Of a stretch of DNA of 64,000 nt, positions 35,454 through 44,391 are shown piece by piece. The position numbers and the translations under genes are program-made. Origin of the DNA: Bacteroidales bacterium (lineage in GTDB: Bacteria; Bacteroidota; Bacteroidia; Bacteroidales; VadinHA17). Where the stretch lies: the NCBI GenBank assembly GCA_029210565.1, contig JARGFQ010000004.1, positions 229,751-293,750 of the forward strand, given 5' to 3'. Under the pieces are notes generated by a model, which searched no databases, was not told where the DNA came from, and was given only the letters and a program-made list of their open reading frames with translations. Within the stretch, counting starts at the first letter, position 1; each line of letters begins with the position of its first letter.

Positions 35454-36950
35454 TTAATTAGTATTGTCATACAATTGATCTTCAAGAATGTCAATCCACT
35501 CCAAGTATTTCGCATCATAGATTGCCGACAGTTCGCTGTCAGGCTCACTTGTGCCGGTCACTTCCAGTCCGCTGAAGGCCTCCTCTTCCGTCTCGTAATA
35601 TCCGCATCCCATGCCGGCACCACGGGCAGCGCCAACGGAACCGTCAGTGTTATAGAGTGTGATCACCGTGGATGTCAGGCTGGAGAGCACATCCCTGAAG
35701 ACCCTGCTCAGGAACATGTTCGATTCACCGGCCCTGATGACCGTCGGATTTATTCCGGTCTCCTTCATTATCTCGAGCCCGTAGCGGAACGAGTAGGCGA
35801 TCGCCTCCTGTGCAGCACGATATAAGTGACCCTGGCTGTGAATGTTGAAGTCGAGACCGTGTACCGACGCTCCGATGTAACTGTGGCGCAGCATGCGCTC
35901 GGCACCATTGCCAAACGGCAGCATTACCAGGCCGTCACTTCCGGGCTCCACGGCAGCTGCCAGGTCATTCATCTCCGGGTAGGTGAATTCCGCCCCCGTA
36001 TTTTTCTTCAGCCATGAGTTGAGTATCCCTGTGCCGTTGATACAGAGCAGCACGCCAAGGCGGTTTATCCGTTCCGTATGGTTGACATGCAGGAAGGTGT
36101 TGATGCGTGACATCGGATCGAACTGAGTCCTGTCGGTCACGCCGTAAATTACCCCTGAGGTGCCGGCGGTAGCTGCCACCTCTCCGGGCTGCAGCACATT
36201 GAGCGACAGGGCGTTATTGGGTTGATCTCCGGCCCTGTAGGAGACGGGTATGCCGGCCGGAAGGCCAAGATCATCAGCCACTGCCCGGGTTAGCTGCCCC
36301 TGCACTGAAAACGATTCAGCAGGTTCAGGCAGCAGCAGCGGGTCTATCCCGTAATATTCCAGCAACTCTTCGGAGACCTCATTCCTCATGAAGTCCCAGA
36401 AGATACCTTCGGAGAGCCCTGTATATGACGTCTTTATTTCATCGGTAAGCCTCATTGCCAGGTAGTCGCCCGGAAGCATTATCCTGTGTATCCTTTTGTA
36501 CAGTGCCGGCTCATTCTCCCTGACCCATGCCAGCTTGGAGGCTGTGAAGTTGCCCGGCGAATTCAGGAGGTGGTGCAGGCAGAAATCCTTTCCCAGCTTT
36601 TCGAATGCCAGGTCACCTGTTTCAACGGCTCTGCTGTCACACCATATTATTGATGGCCTGAGCACCTTCCTGTTGACATCAACGGTCACCAGTCCGTGCA
36701 TCTGGTATGATATCCCTATGGCGCCAATATCCCGGCTCTTTGATCCCAGTGGCTTTAGGCAGGCTGCCAGTGCAAGGGTGAAATTCTTCCACCATACTTC
36801 AGGATCCTGCTCCGCCCACCCGGGCCTGGGTGCCGAGATCGCCATCTCGAAAGGAGGATATGATGCCGAAGAGAGTGCCCTGCCGGTGGCACCGTCAATG
36901 ACGGATACCTTTACCGATGAGCTGCCAAGATCAATGCCTAATAGTAACAT
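35454..36950 (-). CDS. xylB: xylulokinase
   Basis: A 498-residue FGGY-family sugar kinase. The N-terminal ATP-binding LLGIDLGSSSVK, the catalytic-Asp region SYRAGDQPNNALS and the C-terminal GAARGAGMGCGYYE are all present. It makes D-xylulose 5-phosphate for the pentose phosphate pathway. A TAAATTTG box lies 17-24 bases upstream, with a degenerate copy of the LacI-type operator further up, so xylBA may have a promoter of its own within the larger minus-strand group. Confidence 0.92.
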   Translation of the reverse strand: MLLLGIDLGSSSVKVSVIDGATGRALSSASYPPFEMAISAPRPGWAEQDPEVWWKNFTLALAACLKPLGSKSRDIGAIGISYQMHGLVTVDVNRKVLRPSIIWCDSRAVETGDLAFEKLGKDFCLHHLLNSPGNFTASKLAWVRENEPALYKRIHRIMLPGDYLAMRLTDEIKTSYTGLSEGIFWDFMRNEVSEELLEYYGIDPLLLPEPAESFSVQGQLTRAVADDLGLPAGIPVSYRAGDQPNNALSLNVLQPGEVAATAGTSGVIYGVTDRTQFDPMSRINTFLHVNHTERINRLGVLLCINGTGILNSWLKKNTGAEFTYPEMNDLAAAVEPGSDGLVMLPFGNGAERMLRHSYIGASVHGLDFNIHSQGHLYRAAQEAIAYSFRYGLEIMKETGINPTVIRAGESNMFLSRVFRDVLSSLTSTVITLYNTDGSVGAARGAGMGCGYYETEEEAFSGLEVTGTSEPDSELSAIYDAKYLEWIDILEDQLYDNTN

Positions 36951-36966
36951 AATGCAATTTCTTATA

Positions 36967-37040
36967 CAAATTTATCTTCTCCGGTCGGATGGAATCTGCC
37001 TGATGTTTAATATTCATTCTCCGCGGTGTAACCGTACGCA
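36967..37040 (-). promoter_or_regulatory. possible xylB promoter with a degenerate LacI-type site
   Basis: TAAATTTG on the minus strand (36974-36967) fits the -7 consensus. TGTAACCGTACGCA (37027-37040) matches the 14-bp operator TGCAACCGATTGCA at 10 of 14 positions, including its CCG core and flanking TG/GCA. No -33 TTG is found at a proper distance. The match is weak and could be chance. Confidence 0.3.
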
Positions 37041-37048
37041 ACCAATTT

Positions 37049-38083
37049 TCATGAGAAGGATCTCACAGTTTTGATAAATGTACGGATATTTTCCGTTGAA
37101 GCATCCGGAGGCATCCCTCCTCCACAGGACCAGATCACCCTCCTGGTGTCTGATACCGGGTTCATCATCTCTCTCACCCCGGCCTCAACATCGGCAGGAG
37201 TACCGAGGGCAAGCACATCGCGGGGCGGAAGATTACCCAGCAGGGTTACGCTCTCACCTGCAAGCTCCCTCATCTCGTTCACCGAATGGTTGAAGCTGAA
37301 GTTAAAGAGATTGACACCCATCTCCTCGAGGTAGCCTGCAGTAATGATTCCCGAGGCATCATTATGGAAGAAGCTGACCTTCGGGTTGAATGTCCGGTAT
37401 ATTCTCTTCATATGGGGCAGGACAAACATTTCGAAGTCAGGCTGGCCCAGGAAGCCTACAATATCATCAAGAAGGAAGACGCCTTCAATGTCGGGGAACT
37501 TTTCATACTGAAGGGTCAGCCAGTCGATGACAAAGTCTGTAATGACCGTGAGAGCCTTCTGTGCCTCGCCCGGGGTTATAGCCAGTGCCAGCATGAAATC
37601 GGTAGTGCCGAAAAGAAATGAGGCGATATTCAGGGGGCCCCGGCTTGATGCGAAGCGGTAGTGGCAATCGTTCTGCTTCAGCCTCTCCTCATATTTTTTC
37701 ATTCTGCTGATCACGAAGGGCAGGAGCCCGTCTGTCTTCACGTTGGGCCTGGCCAGCGAAGAGATTGCTTCGACAGTGCAGGAGAGCTTTACGGGATGAG
37801 GAAAATCGTTTTCGGTCCATACCAGTTTGGTGCCGAATGCCGACGGCTCTGTGCACATCCCGTATTCGGCCCAGAAGCCGGGAAGGAATATTGCCTCGGG
37901 AAATGTCCTCATCGCCTGGATATTTGCAGCAAACCATGTTTCCGGATCCGTGAAATACTCCAGGATGGTTGAGCCATGCCATCCCGGGAGCCAGGGGCTG
38001 TCAATGATAAAACCTATCGGACTCTCCTTCGTCCTCTCCCCGTCAATTATCCTTAACAGGGTCTCCCAATGCCGCTCATTCAT
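37049..38083 (-). CDS. UroD-family protein, candidate substrate:corrinoid methyltransferase
   Basis: A 344-residue TIM-barrel protein of the uroporphyrinogen decarboxylase superfamily, which includes the MtaA/MtbA and MtvB-type methyltransferases. The C-terminal part has the family layout GNLPPRDVLALGTPADVE followed by WSCGGGMPPDASTEN. Zinc sites in MtbA-type enzymes use His-x-Cys plus a distant Cys; here the aligned positions are His240-Asn-Asp242 and Cys320, so one Cys is replaced by Asp. It lacks the Arg-rich N-terminus of true UroD and sits in the xylose operon, so haem synthesis is unlikely. I infer a methyltransferase acting on a methylated sugar or other methoxy compound; the substrate is unknown. 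Confidence 0.65.
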   Translation of the reverse strand: MNERHWETLLRIIDGERTKESPIGFIIDSPWLPGWHGSTILEYFTDPETWFAANIQAMRTFPEAIFLPGFWAEYGMCTEPSAFGTKLVWTENDFPHPVKLSCTVEAISSLARPNVKTDGLLPFVISRMKKYEERLKQNDCHYRFASSRGPLNIASFLFGTTDFMLALAITPGEAQKALTVITDFVIDWLTLQYEKFPDIEGVFLLDDIVGFLGQPDFEMFVLPHMKRIYRTFNPKVSFFHNDASGIITAGYLEEMGVNLFNFSFNHSVNEMRELAGESVTLLGNLPPRDVLALGTPADVEAGVREMMNPVSDTRRVIWSCGGGMPPDASTENIRTFIKTVRSFS

Positions 38084-38210
38084 ATTTTCTTATTTGAATA
38101 TTGTCAATTAATCTGCTGCCAGATACCCGGAACGTAATAAAATTTCAGGCCCCTGTAATAATCGGCATCCCTCTCCGGCTCCTCCGCTCCTTCCGGGTAA
38201 TTTCTCATTG

Positions 38211-39254
38211 TCATTCAATCTGGCCTGCCTTGAGTGAGGACTCCCTTATTATCAGTTCATGTGTCAGTATTATAGAGTTGACCCTCTCATACTGTGTCCC
38301 TTCAAGTATCCTTATGATGGTTGATGCGGCAACCTCGCCCACGGCCCTGCCGGGATAGTGCACCGTGGTGAGGTTGGGTTCTACGATGCGCGATACAGGG
38401 TCATCATTGAACCCTGCCACTGCAACGTCATCGGGGACCCTGTAACCCCTTTTCTTCAGCTCGCAGATAAGCGACACTGCCGAGGTGTCATTTGCCGTAA
38501 AGATGCCGTCAGGCATTGAGCCATTGCCCAGCAGGTGGTTAATGATAGACACACCAGAGGTGTCACTCAGGTCGGTTATGATCAGTTGCCTGTCATCGTA
38601 GGCAAGTGAGCTGTCAGATAATGCCTGCCTGTACCCGCGGTACCTGTCGAGGTAAACGTTCCTGTTCATGCTTCCTCCAACATGTACTATCTTTCTGCAT
38701 CCCTGGTCTATCAGATGCTTTGTGGCTTCATAACCGGCCCTGAAGTTGTCAATGATCACGCTGACGCAGTTGCCGCAATCAATTACCCTGTCGAAGAAGA
38801 CCAGCGGTATCTCCTTCCTGAAGATCTCGGTGAAGGGATCACTGTTCTTCGTCTCAAAGGAGAGTGACACCAGGAAGCCGTCCACCCGGCTGTTAAAGAG
38901 TGCCTGGATGTTAGCCTCCTCAAGCATGGCAGACTCCTCACTCTGACTTATCAGCAGCTGGTAGCCGGCATTGTTTGCCACCTTCTCCATCCCCGAGATG
39001 ACAGTCGACATGAAATGGCTGTCGATGCGGGGTATTATGACCCCCAGTGTCCGTGTTCTCTTCTGTCGGAGGTTGGAGGCGAACTTGTTATGCTGGTAGC
39101 CCATCTCACGGGCTGTCTGCATGATCTTCCTGCGAAGTTCCTTTCTTACCTGGGGGCTGTTGTTCAGTCCGCGCGAAACAGTCGATGCCGAAATATTCAG
39201 CGCCTTTGATATGTCATAGATGGTGACCTCCGCCTTTTTCTTCATTCCGGTCAT
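38211..39254 (-). CDS. LacI-family transcriptional regulator
   Basis: A 347-residue repressor. The N-terminal helix-turn-helix is in TIYDISKALNISASTVSRGL, followed by a hinge helix (NKFASNLRQKR) and a periplasmic-binding-protein-like sugar domain (from RTLGVIIPRIDS). It is divergent from the transporter gene and the intergenic region holds a 14-bp operator overlapping the transporter promoter. An identical operator overlaps the susC promoter 24 kb away. It is probably the locus regulator, releasing DNA on binding xylose, a xylo-oligosaccharide or a uronic acid. No hybrid two-component or ECF regulator is seen beside susC. Confidence 0.92.
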   Translation of the reverse strand: MTGMKKKAEVTIYDISKALNISASTVSRGLNNSPQVRKELRRKIMQTAREMGYQHNKFASNLRQKRTRTLGVIIPRIDSHFMSTVISGMEKVANNAGYQLLISQSEESAMLEEANIQALFNSRVDGFLVSLSFETKNSDPFTEIFRKEIPLVFFDRVIDCGNCVSVIIDNFRAGYEATKHLIDQGCRKIVHVGGSMNRNVYLDRYRGYRQALSDSSLAYDDRQLIITDLSDTSGVSIINHLLGNGSMPDGIFTANDTSAVSLICELKKRGYRVPDDVAVAGFNDDPVSRIVEPNLTTVHYPGRAVGEVAASTIIRILEGTQYERVNSIILTHELIIRESSLKAGQIE

Positions 39255-39310
39255 AATTATTCAAAATAAGTAATAAAACCCGTACGATCGAAATATTTTG
39301 AAATATTTTT

Positions 39311-39350
39311 TGCAATCGGTTGCACAATAAATTCATATTGCATACTTTTA
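39311..39350 (+). promoter_or_regulatory. transporter promoter with overlapping LacI-type operator
   Basis: TGCAATCGGTTGCA (39311-39324) has the central CG and symmetric TGCAA/TTGCA arms of LacI-family operators. Its TTG (39320-39322) is followed after 20 bases by TACTTTTA (39343-39350), a one-off match to TAnnTTTG. A repressor bound here would block the -33 element. The site also lies just upstream of the divergent regulator gene, so autoregulation is likely. Confidence 0.75.
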
Positions 39351-39433
39351 GTTACGCTTAATTCCGTTCAGGGAGGTTACCTGAAGCAGAATTTGCTTTA
39401 TTTGTTTTTTTTGTCAGAAACCCTTATAACTAA

Positions 39434-40891
39434 ATGACCATGCAACCGGCAATTGAAAAACTTTCGGTCAGGGAGAAGGTAGGCTACAGCCTTGGTGACG
39501 GCGCAGCCAACTTCATCTTTCAGACGATGATGCTCCTTCAGCTCAGTTTCTACACAGATACATTCGGACTATCGGCGGGAGCGGCCGCAACACTATTTCT
39601 CATAGCACGCCTGTGGGGGGCAGTTTGTGACCCCATCTTCGGGGCCCTGGCTGACCGCACCAACACCCGATGGGGTAAGTTCAGACCCTGGATACTGTGG
39701 ACGGCAATACCGTTCGGCGTACTGGGATATCTCGCCTTTAAAACCCCTGATTTCAGTCAGACAGGAAAATTGATTTATGCATATATTACCTACCTGCTCC
39801 TGCTGACTGTCTACTCGGCAAACAACAATCCCTATTCGGCACTCAGCGGAGTGATCACCGGAAACATGAAGGAACGCACAAGCCTCTCCTCATTCCGGTT
39901 TGTTGCCGTGACACTGGCCACAATAGCTATCATGGGCTTTACCCTGCCAATGGTTAACCACTTCGGTGCGGGCGACAGCGCCAGGGGTTACCAGATAACC
40001 ATGGGCATCTTCAGTATCCTGGCAATCATATTCTTCTTTATCACCTTCCTGACCACAAAGGAGAGGATCGTTCCTCCTCCGCAGCAGAAGTCATCGCTGA
40101 AACAGGATCTCTCGGACCTGATCCACAACAGGCAGTGGGTGCTGATGTTCATCGTCTTCCTCTTCATGTTCATCTTCCTGGCAATGCGCAACAGCATCCT
40201 CCTCTATTACTTCAAGTATTATCTTGATCCTGAAAGCATGAGGTCATTCCTGGTGGACATCGACAAGGGTCTCTTAGGACTCCTCGGAAGCCTCAACATG
40301 ACCGCCGCCGGTGCCAATTTTGCCGACAACAGCTTCAGCGTCATCAATATCATAGGCCAGCTGACGGCTATAGCTGGCATTGCCGTTGGTAACTCGCTGG
40401 CAAAAAGGTTCGGAAAGAGAAATGTCTTCCGCACATGGCTCATGGTGGCAGGTATCATGGCAGCACTCTTCTTTGTGGTGCCCCCCACAGGCATATGGGC
40501 AATCCTCATTCTGTCAATACTCTTCAACTTCTCATGGGGCGTCACCATGCCGCTGCCATGGGCAATGATGGCTGACGTGGCCGACTTCTCAGAGTGGAAG
40601 TTCAGCCGCCGTGCAACCGGCATCGTCTTCGCCGGCATCGTGGTCGGCCTTAAGGTCGGACTGGCCTTCGGAGGCGCCGTGGCAGGATGGTTGCTGAATG
40701 GCTACGGGTATGTTGCAAACGTGGTGCAGACACCCACGGCCGTGCAGGGAATCAGGCTCTCGGTGAGCATCTTCCCGGTAATAGCTCTTGTGCTCTGCAT
40801 CATATCACTCTTCATCTACGGCATCGGGAAGAAAGTGGAATACCAGATGCAGGATGAGCTGGCGGCCAGACGCAAGGAATATGAAGAATAA
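39434..40891 (+). CDS. GPH-family sugar:cation symporter
   Basis: A 485-residue inner-membrane transporter with about 12 transmembrane helices. GPH-family marks include SLGDGAANFIFQ near the N-terminus, DPIFGALADRTNTRWGKFRPW in the first loop (Asp and Arg cluster) and MMADVADFSEWKFSRRATG in the second half, as in XynT/MelB relatives. It should import xylose oligomers or methyl-glucuronyl-xylo-oligosaccharides with sodium or protons. It heads the plus-strand xylan operon and is 16 bases from the GH10 gene. Confidence 0.9.
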   Translation: MTMQPAIEKLSVREKVGYSLGDGAANFIFQTMMLLQLSFYTDTFGLSAGAAATLFLIARLWGAVCDPIFGALADRTNTRWGKFRPWILWTAIPFGVLGYLAFKTPDFSQTGKLIYAYITYLLLLTVYSANNNPYSALSGVITGNMKERTSLSSFRFVAVTLATIAIMGFTLPMVNHFGAGDSARGYQITMGIFSILAIIFFFITFLTTKERIVPPPQQKSSLKQDLSDLIHNRQWVLMFIVFLFMFIFLAMRNSILLYYFKYYLDPESMRSFLVDIDKGLLGLLGSLNMTAAGANFADNSFSVINIIGQLTAIAGIAVGNSLAKRFGKRNVFRTWLMVAGIMAALFFVVPPTGIWAILILSILFNFSWGVTMPLPWAMMADVADFSEWKFSRRATGIVFAGIVVGLKVGLAFGGAVAGWLLNGYGYVANVVQTPTAVQGIRLSVSIFPVIALVLCIISLFIYGIGKKVEYQMQDELAARRKEYEE

Positions 40892-40907
40892 ACTTAATAA
40901 AACGGAC

Positions 40908-42032
40908 ATGTATAGAAGAATAGCTATTCCGCTGCTGGTGATGATGCTGGCAGCTTGGTCATGCAGCAGTGACGAGCAGGGACTTAAGGATGCCTTTGGA
41001 GATCAGATGCTCATTGGAACAGCCATGAACAGGATTCAGGTTGACGGCACTGACTCCCTGGCAAAGCCTTTCATTGCAAGGCATTTCAGTTCAATCACCC
41101 CTGAGAATGCAATGAAATGGGAGAGGATCCATCCGGGACCCGGAAGATATGAGTTCGCCCTGGCCGACAGCATGGTGGCCTTCGCACGCAGTAACGACAT
41201 GGCGGTGATCGGACACGTTCTCGTATGGCACTCGCAGACACCCGCCTGGGTCTTTCAGGATTCACTGGGGAACCCCCTGACACGTGACACCCTGCTGGAG
41301 AGAATGAGAGATCACATCCACACCGTCGTGGGACGTTACAAAGGTCAGATCCTGGGCTGGGACGTGGTGAACGAGGCGGTGGACGAGGACGGCAGCATGC
41401 GCCGGACAAAGTGGCTGGAGATAATCGGTGACGACTATATCGAAAAGGCATTTCAATATGCCCATGAGGCTGATCCTGATGCCGAACTCTACTACAACGA
41501 CTATAACAATGAAGAGAGGGCCAAGAGAGCCGGAGTGATCCCGATCATCAGGAACCTTTTGGAAAAGGGAATCCGCATTGACGGTGTCGGCATCCAGGGG
41601 CACTGGCACCTCGACTCCCCAGACTTTGCAATTGTTGACGAGAGCATCAGAGAGTATGCCGCCCTGGGTATGAAGGTGATGATTACCGAGATGGAGATCA
41701 ACGTTCTGCCAACGCCTGTATGGCTTTACGGTGCAGAGATATCGAGGACGGCTGAATACCGCGATTCGCTCAATCCGTATGTCGCCGGGCTTCCTGATAC
41801 AGTTGAGACACAGCTGAACAACCGTTATGCAGAGCTCTTCGCACTATTGCTGAAGCATAGTGAGAGTGTCACCAGGGTCACCTTCTGGGGAGTGCACGAC
41901 GGTTATTCATGGAAGAACAACTGGCCGATGCCCGGACGTACCAACTATCCCCTCCTGTTTGACCGGAACTATCAGCCCAAGCCTGCTTACCATGCGGTCA
42001 TCAGGGAAGCAAAAAAAGTAAAAATGAATTAA
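40908..42032 (+). CDS. GH10 endo-xylanase, lipoprotein
   Basis: A 374-residue GH10 enzyme. The signal MYRRIAIPLLVMMLAAWSC has a lipobox Cys19. The acid/base Glu156 is in WDVVNEAVDEDG and the nucleophile Glu261 is in ITEMEINVLP. The substrate-binding HSQTPAW and WHL segments are in place. The start at 40908 follows the transporter stop by 16 bases; in-frame ATGs further left overlap that gene. It cuts beta-1,4-xylan main chains, likely in the periplasm on imported oligomers. A second GH10 at 53669 would act at the surface. Confidence 0.93.
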   Translation: MYRRIAIPLLVMMLAAWSCSSDEQGLKDAFGDQMLIGTAMNRIQVDGTDSLAKPFIARHFSSITPENAMKWERIHPGPGRYEFALADSMVAFARSNDMAVIGHVLVWHSQTPAWVFQDSLGNPLTRDTLLERMRDHIHTVVGRYKGQILGWDVVNEAVDEDGSMRRTKWLEIIGDDYIEKAFQYAHEADPDAELYYNDYNNEERAKRAGVIPIIRNLLEKGIRIDGVGIQGHWHLDSPDFAIVDESIREYAALGMKVMITEMEINVLPTPVWLYGAEISRTAEYRDSLNPYVAGLPDTVETQLNNRYAELFALLLKHSESVTRVTFWGVHDGYSWKNNWPMPGRTNYPLLFDRNYQPKPAYHAVIREAKKVKMN

Positions 42033-42048
42033 TAATAATAAATCGGAT

Positions 42049-44322
42049 ATGAAACCATCAGCAAAACTGCCGTACAGGGATGCCTCCCTCTCAGTGAGGA
42101 AAAGAGTGGAAGACCTCATGGGACGAATGACCGTTGAGGAGAAATGTGCCCAGCTAATGGGACTGTGGAACGGAGGCGTGGAGGATTTCAAGCCTGAGAT
42201 CTTCGACGATGCCGGAAAGATGAAGGAGATATTCGGCAGGGGATGCCACTCGGTCCATCCCGCTCCCTTTGGCATCAAAGAGACCGTGAAGATGCGCAAC
42301 GCCATACAGAAATACCTTGTTGAGGAGACCCGCCTGCGCATACCTGCCATCTTCGTCGACGAGGGACAGCACGGTATGATGAGACCTGAGGCCACCGTCT
42401 TTCCCCAGGCCATAGGCCTCGCCTGTTCGTGGGACACCACTCTGTTTGAGAAAGTCTACAACGTGGTGGCGCGCGAGATGCGTTCACGCGGGACGCATCA
42501 CGCCCTCACTCCGGTGATAGACGTGTGCCGTGACCCGCGCTGGGGACGCACCGAGGAGACCTACGGGGAAGACCCGTACCTCAACGGCATGCTCTCAATA
42601 GCTGCCGTGAAAGGACTGCAGGGAGGAGATACAGGCAAGGTAGGCAAGGAAAATGTTGCCGCCACCCTGAAACATCTCGTCGGTCACGGAGAGTCGGAAG
42701 GCGGACTGAACCAGGGCCCGGCCAACTACTCCGTGAGGGTGCTGCGCGATTATCACATACCACCTTTCAAAATGTGCATCGACAGCGCAAAGCCGGTGTC
42801 GGTTATGCCATCGTACAACGAGGTGGACGGCGTGCCGTCACATGCCAACAGGTGGCTCCTCAAGGAGTTGCTTCGGGAAGAGTGGGGTTACAAAGGAATG
42901 ATAGTCTCAGACTACTACGGCGTGGACCATCTGTTCAACAAGCACTTCGTCTGTCATGATGCCACCGAGGCTGCAATGACAGCGTTCAACTGCGGAGTAC
43001 AGTATGAATTCCCGCAGGCGAATATGTACAGGGTGCTGCCGGAGCTCCTCAAAAAGAAGAAGATCAAGAAAGAAGATATCGACAAAGCCGTGGAGCAGGT
43101 GCTGACCTTCAAGTTCAGCCTGGGACTCTTCGAAAATCCCTACGTGGATGAAAAACAGGCCATCAGCGTAAGTAAGTCACTGGCTCACAAAAAGACTGCA
43201 CTTAAGGCAGCTCATGAGTCAATCGTTCTGCTGAAGAATGACGGACTGCTGCCGCTTAAGAAGGGCAAATACAAAAGGATAGCAGTCATCGGGCCGTGCG
43301 CAAATGATCTATGGTTCGGGGGCTACTCCGGCGAGCCCTGGGAGAAGGTGAGTCTCCTTGACGGCATCAGGACAAGGGCCGGCAACGGCACGGAGGTGCT
43401 CTTCGCGCCGGGATGCAAGCTGACGATCAACACCACCATCAGCTACTTCAACTGGAAATATGATGAGATCAAGTTCGCTTCGCGTGATGAGAATATAAAG
43501 CTCATCAAGGAAGCTGTTAAAGTAGCTTCAGGCGCTGACCTGGTCATCCTCGCCCTTGGGGAGAATGAACATCTCTGCCGCGAGGCATGGGCACAGAACC
43601 ATATCGGGGATAACATGACACTGGATCTGTTTGGCGACCAGGGGGAACTGGCAGATGCCATCACCGCTCTCGGCAAGCCCGTAGTGCTCTACCTGATGAA
43701 TGGCCGTCCGCTCTCCATCAATACTCTTGCGGAGAAAGTGCCTGCTATTCTGGAAGGCTGGTACATGGGACAGGAGACAGGCACTGCAGCAGCCGACATC
43801 ATCTTCGGTGAGGTCAATCCCTCAGGAAAGCTGACCATCACCTTCCCGAAGTCGGCCGGCCAGCTGCCAATGTATTACAACCATAAGCCCAGCGCCCAGT
43901 GGCAGGACTACCTTTCACAGGATGTCAAACCGCTGTTTCATTTCGGTTACGGGCTGAGCTACACGAAGTTCAGATACGGGAAGCCGGTGCTCAGGAAAAG
44001 CACCATCCAAAAGGGTGAGACGGCAAAGGTGACCCTGGAGGTTACCAACGCGGGCAAGATGGCAGGAGATGAGATAGTGCAGCTCTATATCAGGGATGTC
44101 GTCAGCAGCGTCACCCGTCCGGTCAAGGAGCTGAAGGGCTTTGCACGCATCACACTGAAACCCGGGAAGACGAAGAAGGTTTCATTCGACATCACTCCTG
44201 AAAAGCTGGCATTCCATAACATTGACATGAAATTTGTTGTGGAGCCGGGTGATTTTGAGATAATGACAGGCTCTTCCTCACGTGAAGAGGACCTGCAGAA
44301 AACAGTACTCACTGTCATTTAA
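42049..44322 (+). CDS. GH3 beta-xylosidase/glucosidase
   Basis: A 757-residue GH3 enzyme with the two-domain core and a C-terminal fibronectin-like domain (from about 650). Catalytic Asp288 is in MIVSDYYGVDHL, and the K208-H209 pair of the substrate pocket is in ATLKHLVGHG. No signal peptide is visible: it starts MKPSAKLPYRD. It may therefore act in the cytosol on imported xylo-oligosaccharides, unlike most Bacteroidota GH3 enzymes. Beta-xylosidase activity is inferred from the operon. It lies 16 bases after GH10. Confidence 0.87.
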   Translation: MKPSAKLPYRDASLSVRKRVEDLMGRMTVEEKCAQLMGLWNGGVEDFKPEIFDDAGKMKEIFGRGCHSVHPAPFGIKETVKMRNAIQKYLVEETRLRIPAIFVDEGQHGMMRPEATVFPQAIGLACSWDTTLFEKVYNVVAREMRSRGTHHALTPVIDVCRDPRWGRTEETYGEDPYLNGMLSIAAVKGLQGGDTGKVGKENVAATLKHLVGHGESEGGLNQGPANYSVRVLRDYHIPPFKMCIDSAKPVSVMPSYNEVDGVPSHANRWLLKELLREEWGYKGMIVSDYYGVDHLFNKHFVCHDATEAAMTAFNCGVQYEFPQANMYRVLPELLKKKKIKKEDIDKAVEQVLTFKFSLGLFENPYVDEKQAISVSKSLAHKKTALKAAHESIVLLKNDGLLPLKKGKYKRIAVIGPCANDLWFGGYSGEPWEKVSLLDGIRTRAGNGTEVLFAPGCKLTINTTISYFNWKYDEIKFASRDENIKLIKEAVKVASGADLVILALGENEHLCREAWAQNHIGDNMTLDLFGDQGELADAITALGKPVVLYLMNGRPLSINTLAEKVPAILEGWYMGQETGTAAADIIFGEVNPSGKLTITFPKSAGQLPMYYNHKPSAQWQDYLSQDVKPLFHFGYGLSYTKFRYGKPVLRKSTIQKGETAKVTLEVTNAGKMAGDEIVQLYIRDVVSSVTRPVKELKGFARITLKPGKTKKVSFDITPEKLAFHNIDMKFVVEPGDFEIMTGSSSREEDLQKTVLTVI

Positions 44323-44391
44323 AACAGGTACGAGGGCCTTTATTATACGATAACCGGACACAAGACCATTTTTACAGGATATAATATCCAT

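Noticed and set aside
33954..35825. 623-residue frame on the plus strand across metVF, xylA and xylB
   Set aside because: It spans three well-identified genes on the other strand and has no recognisable domain.
37049..38083. true uroporphyrinogen decarboxylase (hemE)
   Set aside because: The sequence lacks the typical N-terminal Arg-rich substrate loop and sits in a xylose operon away from haem genes.
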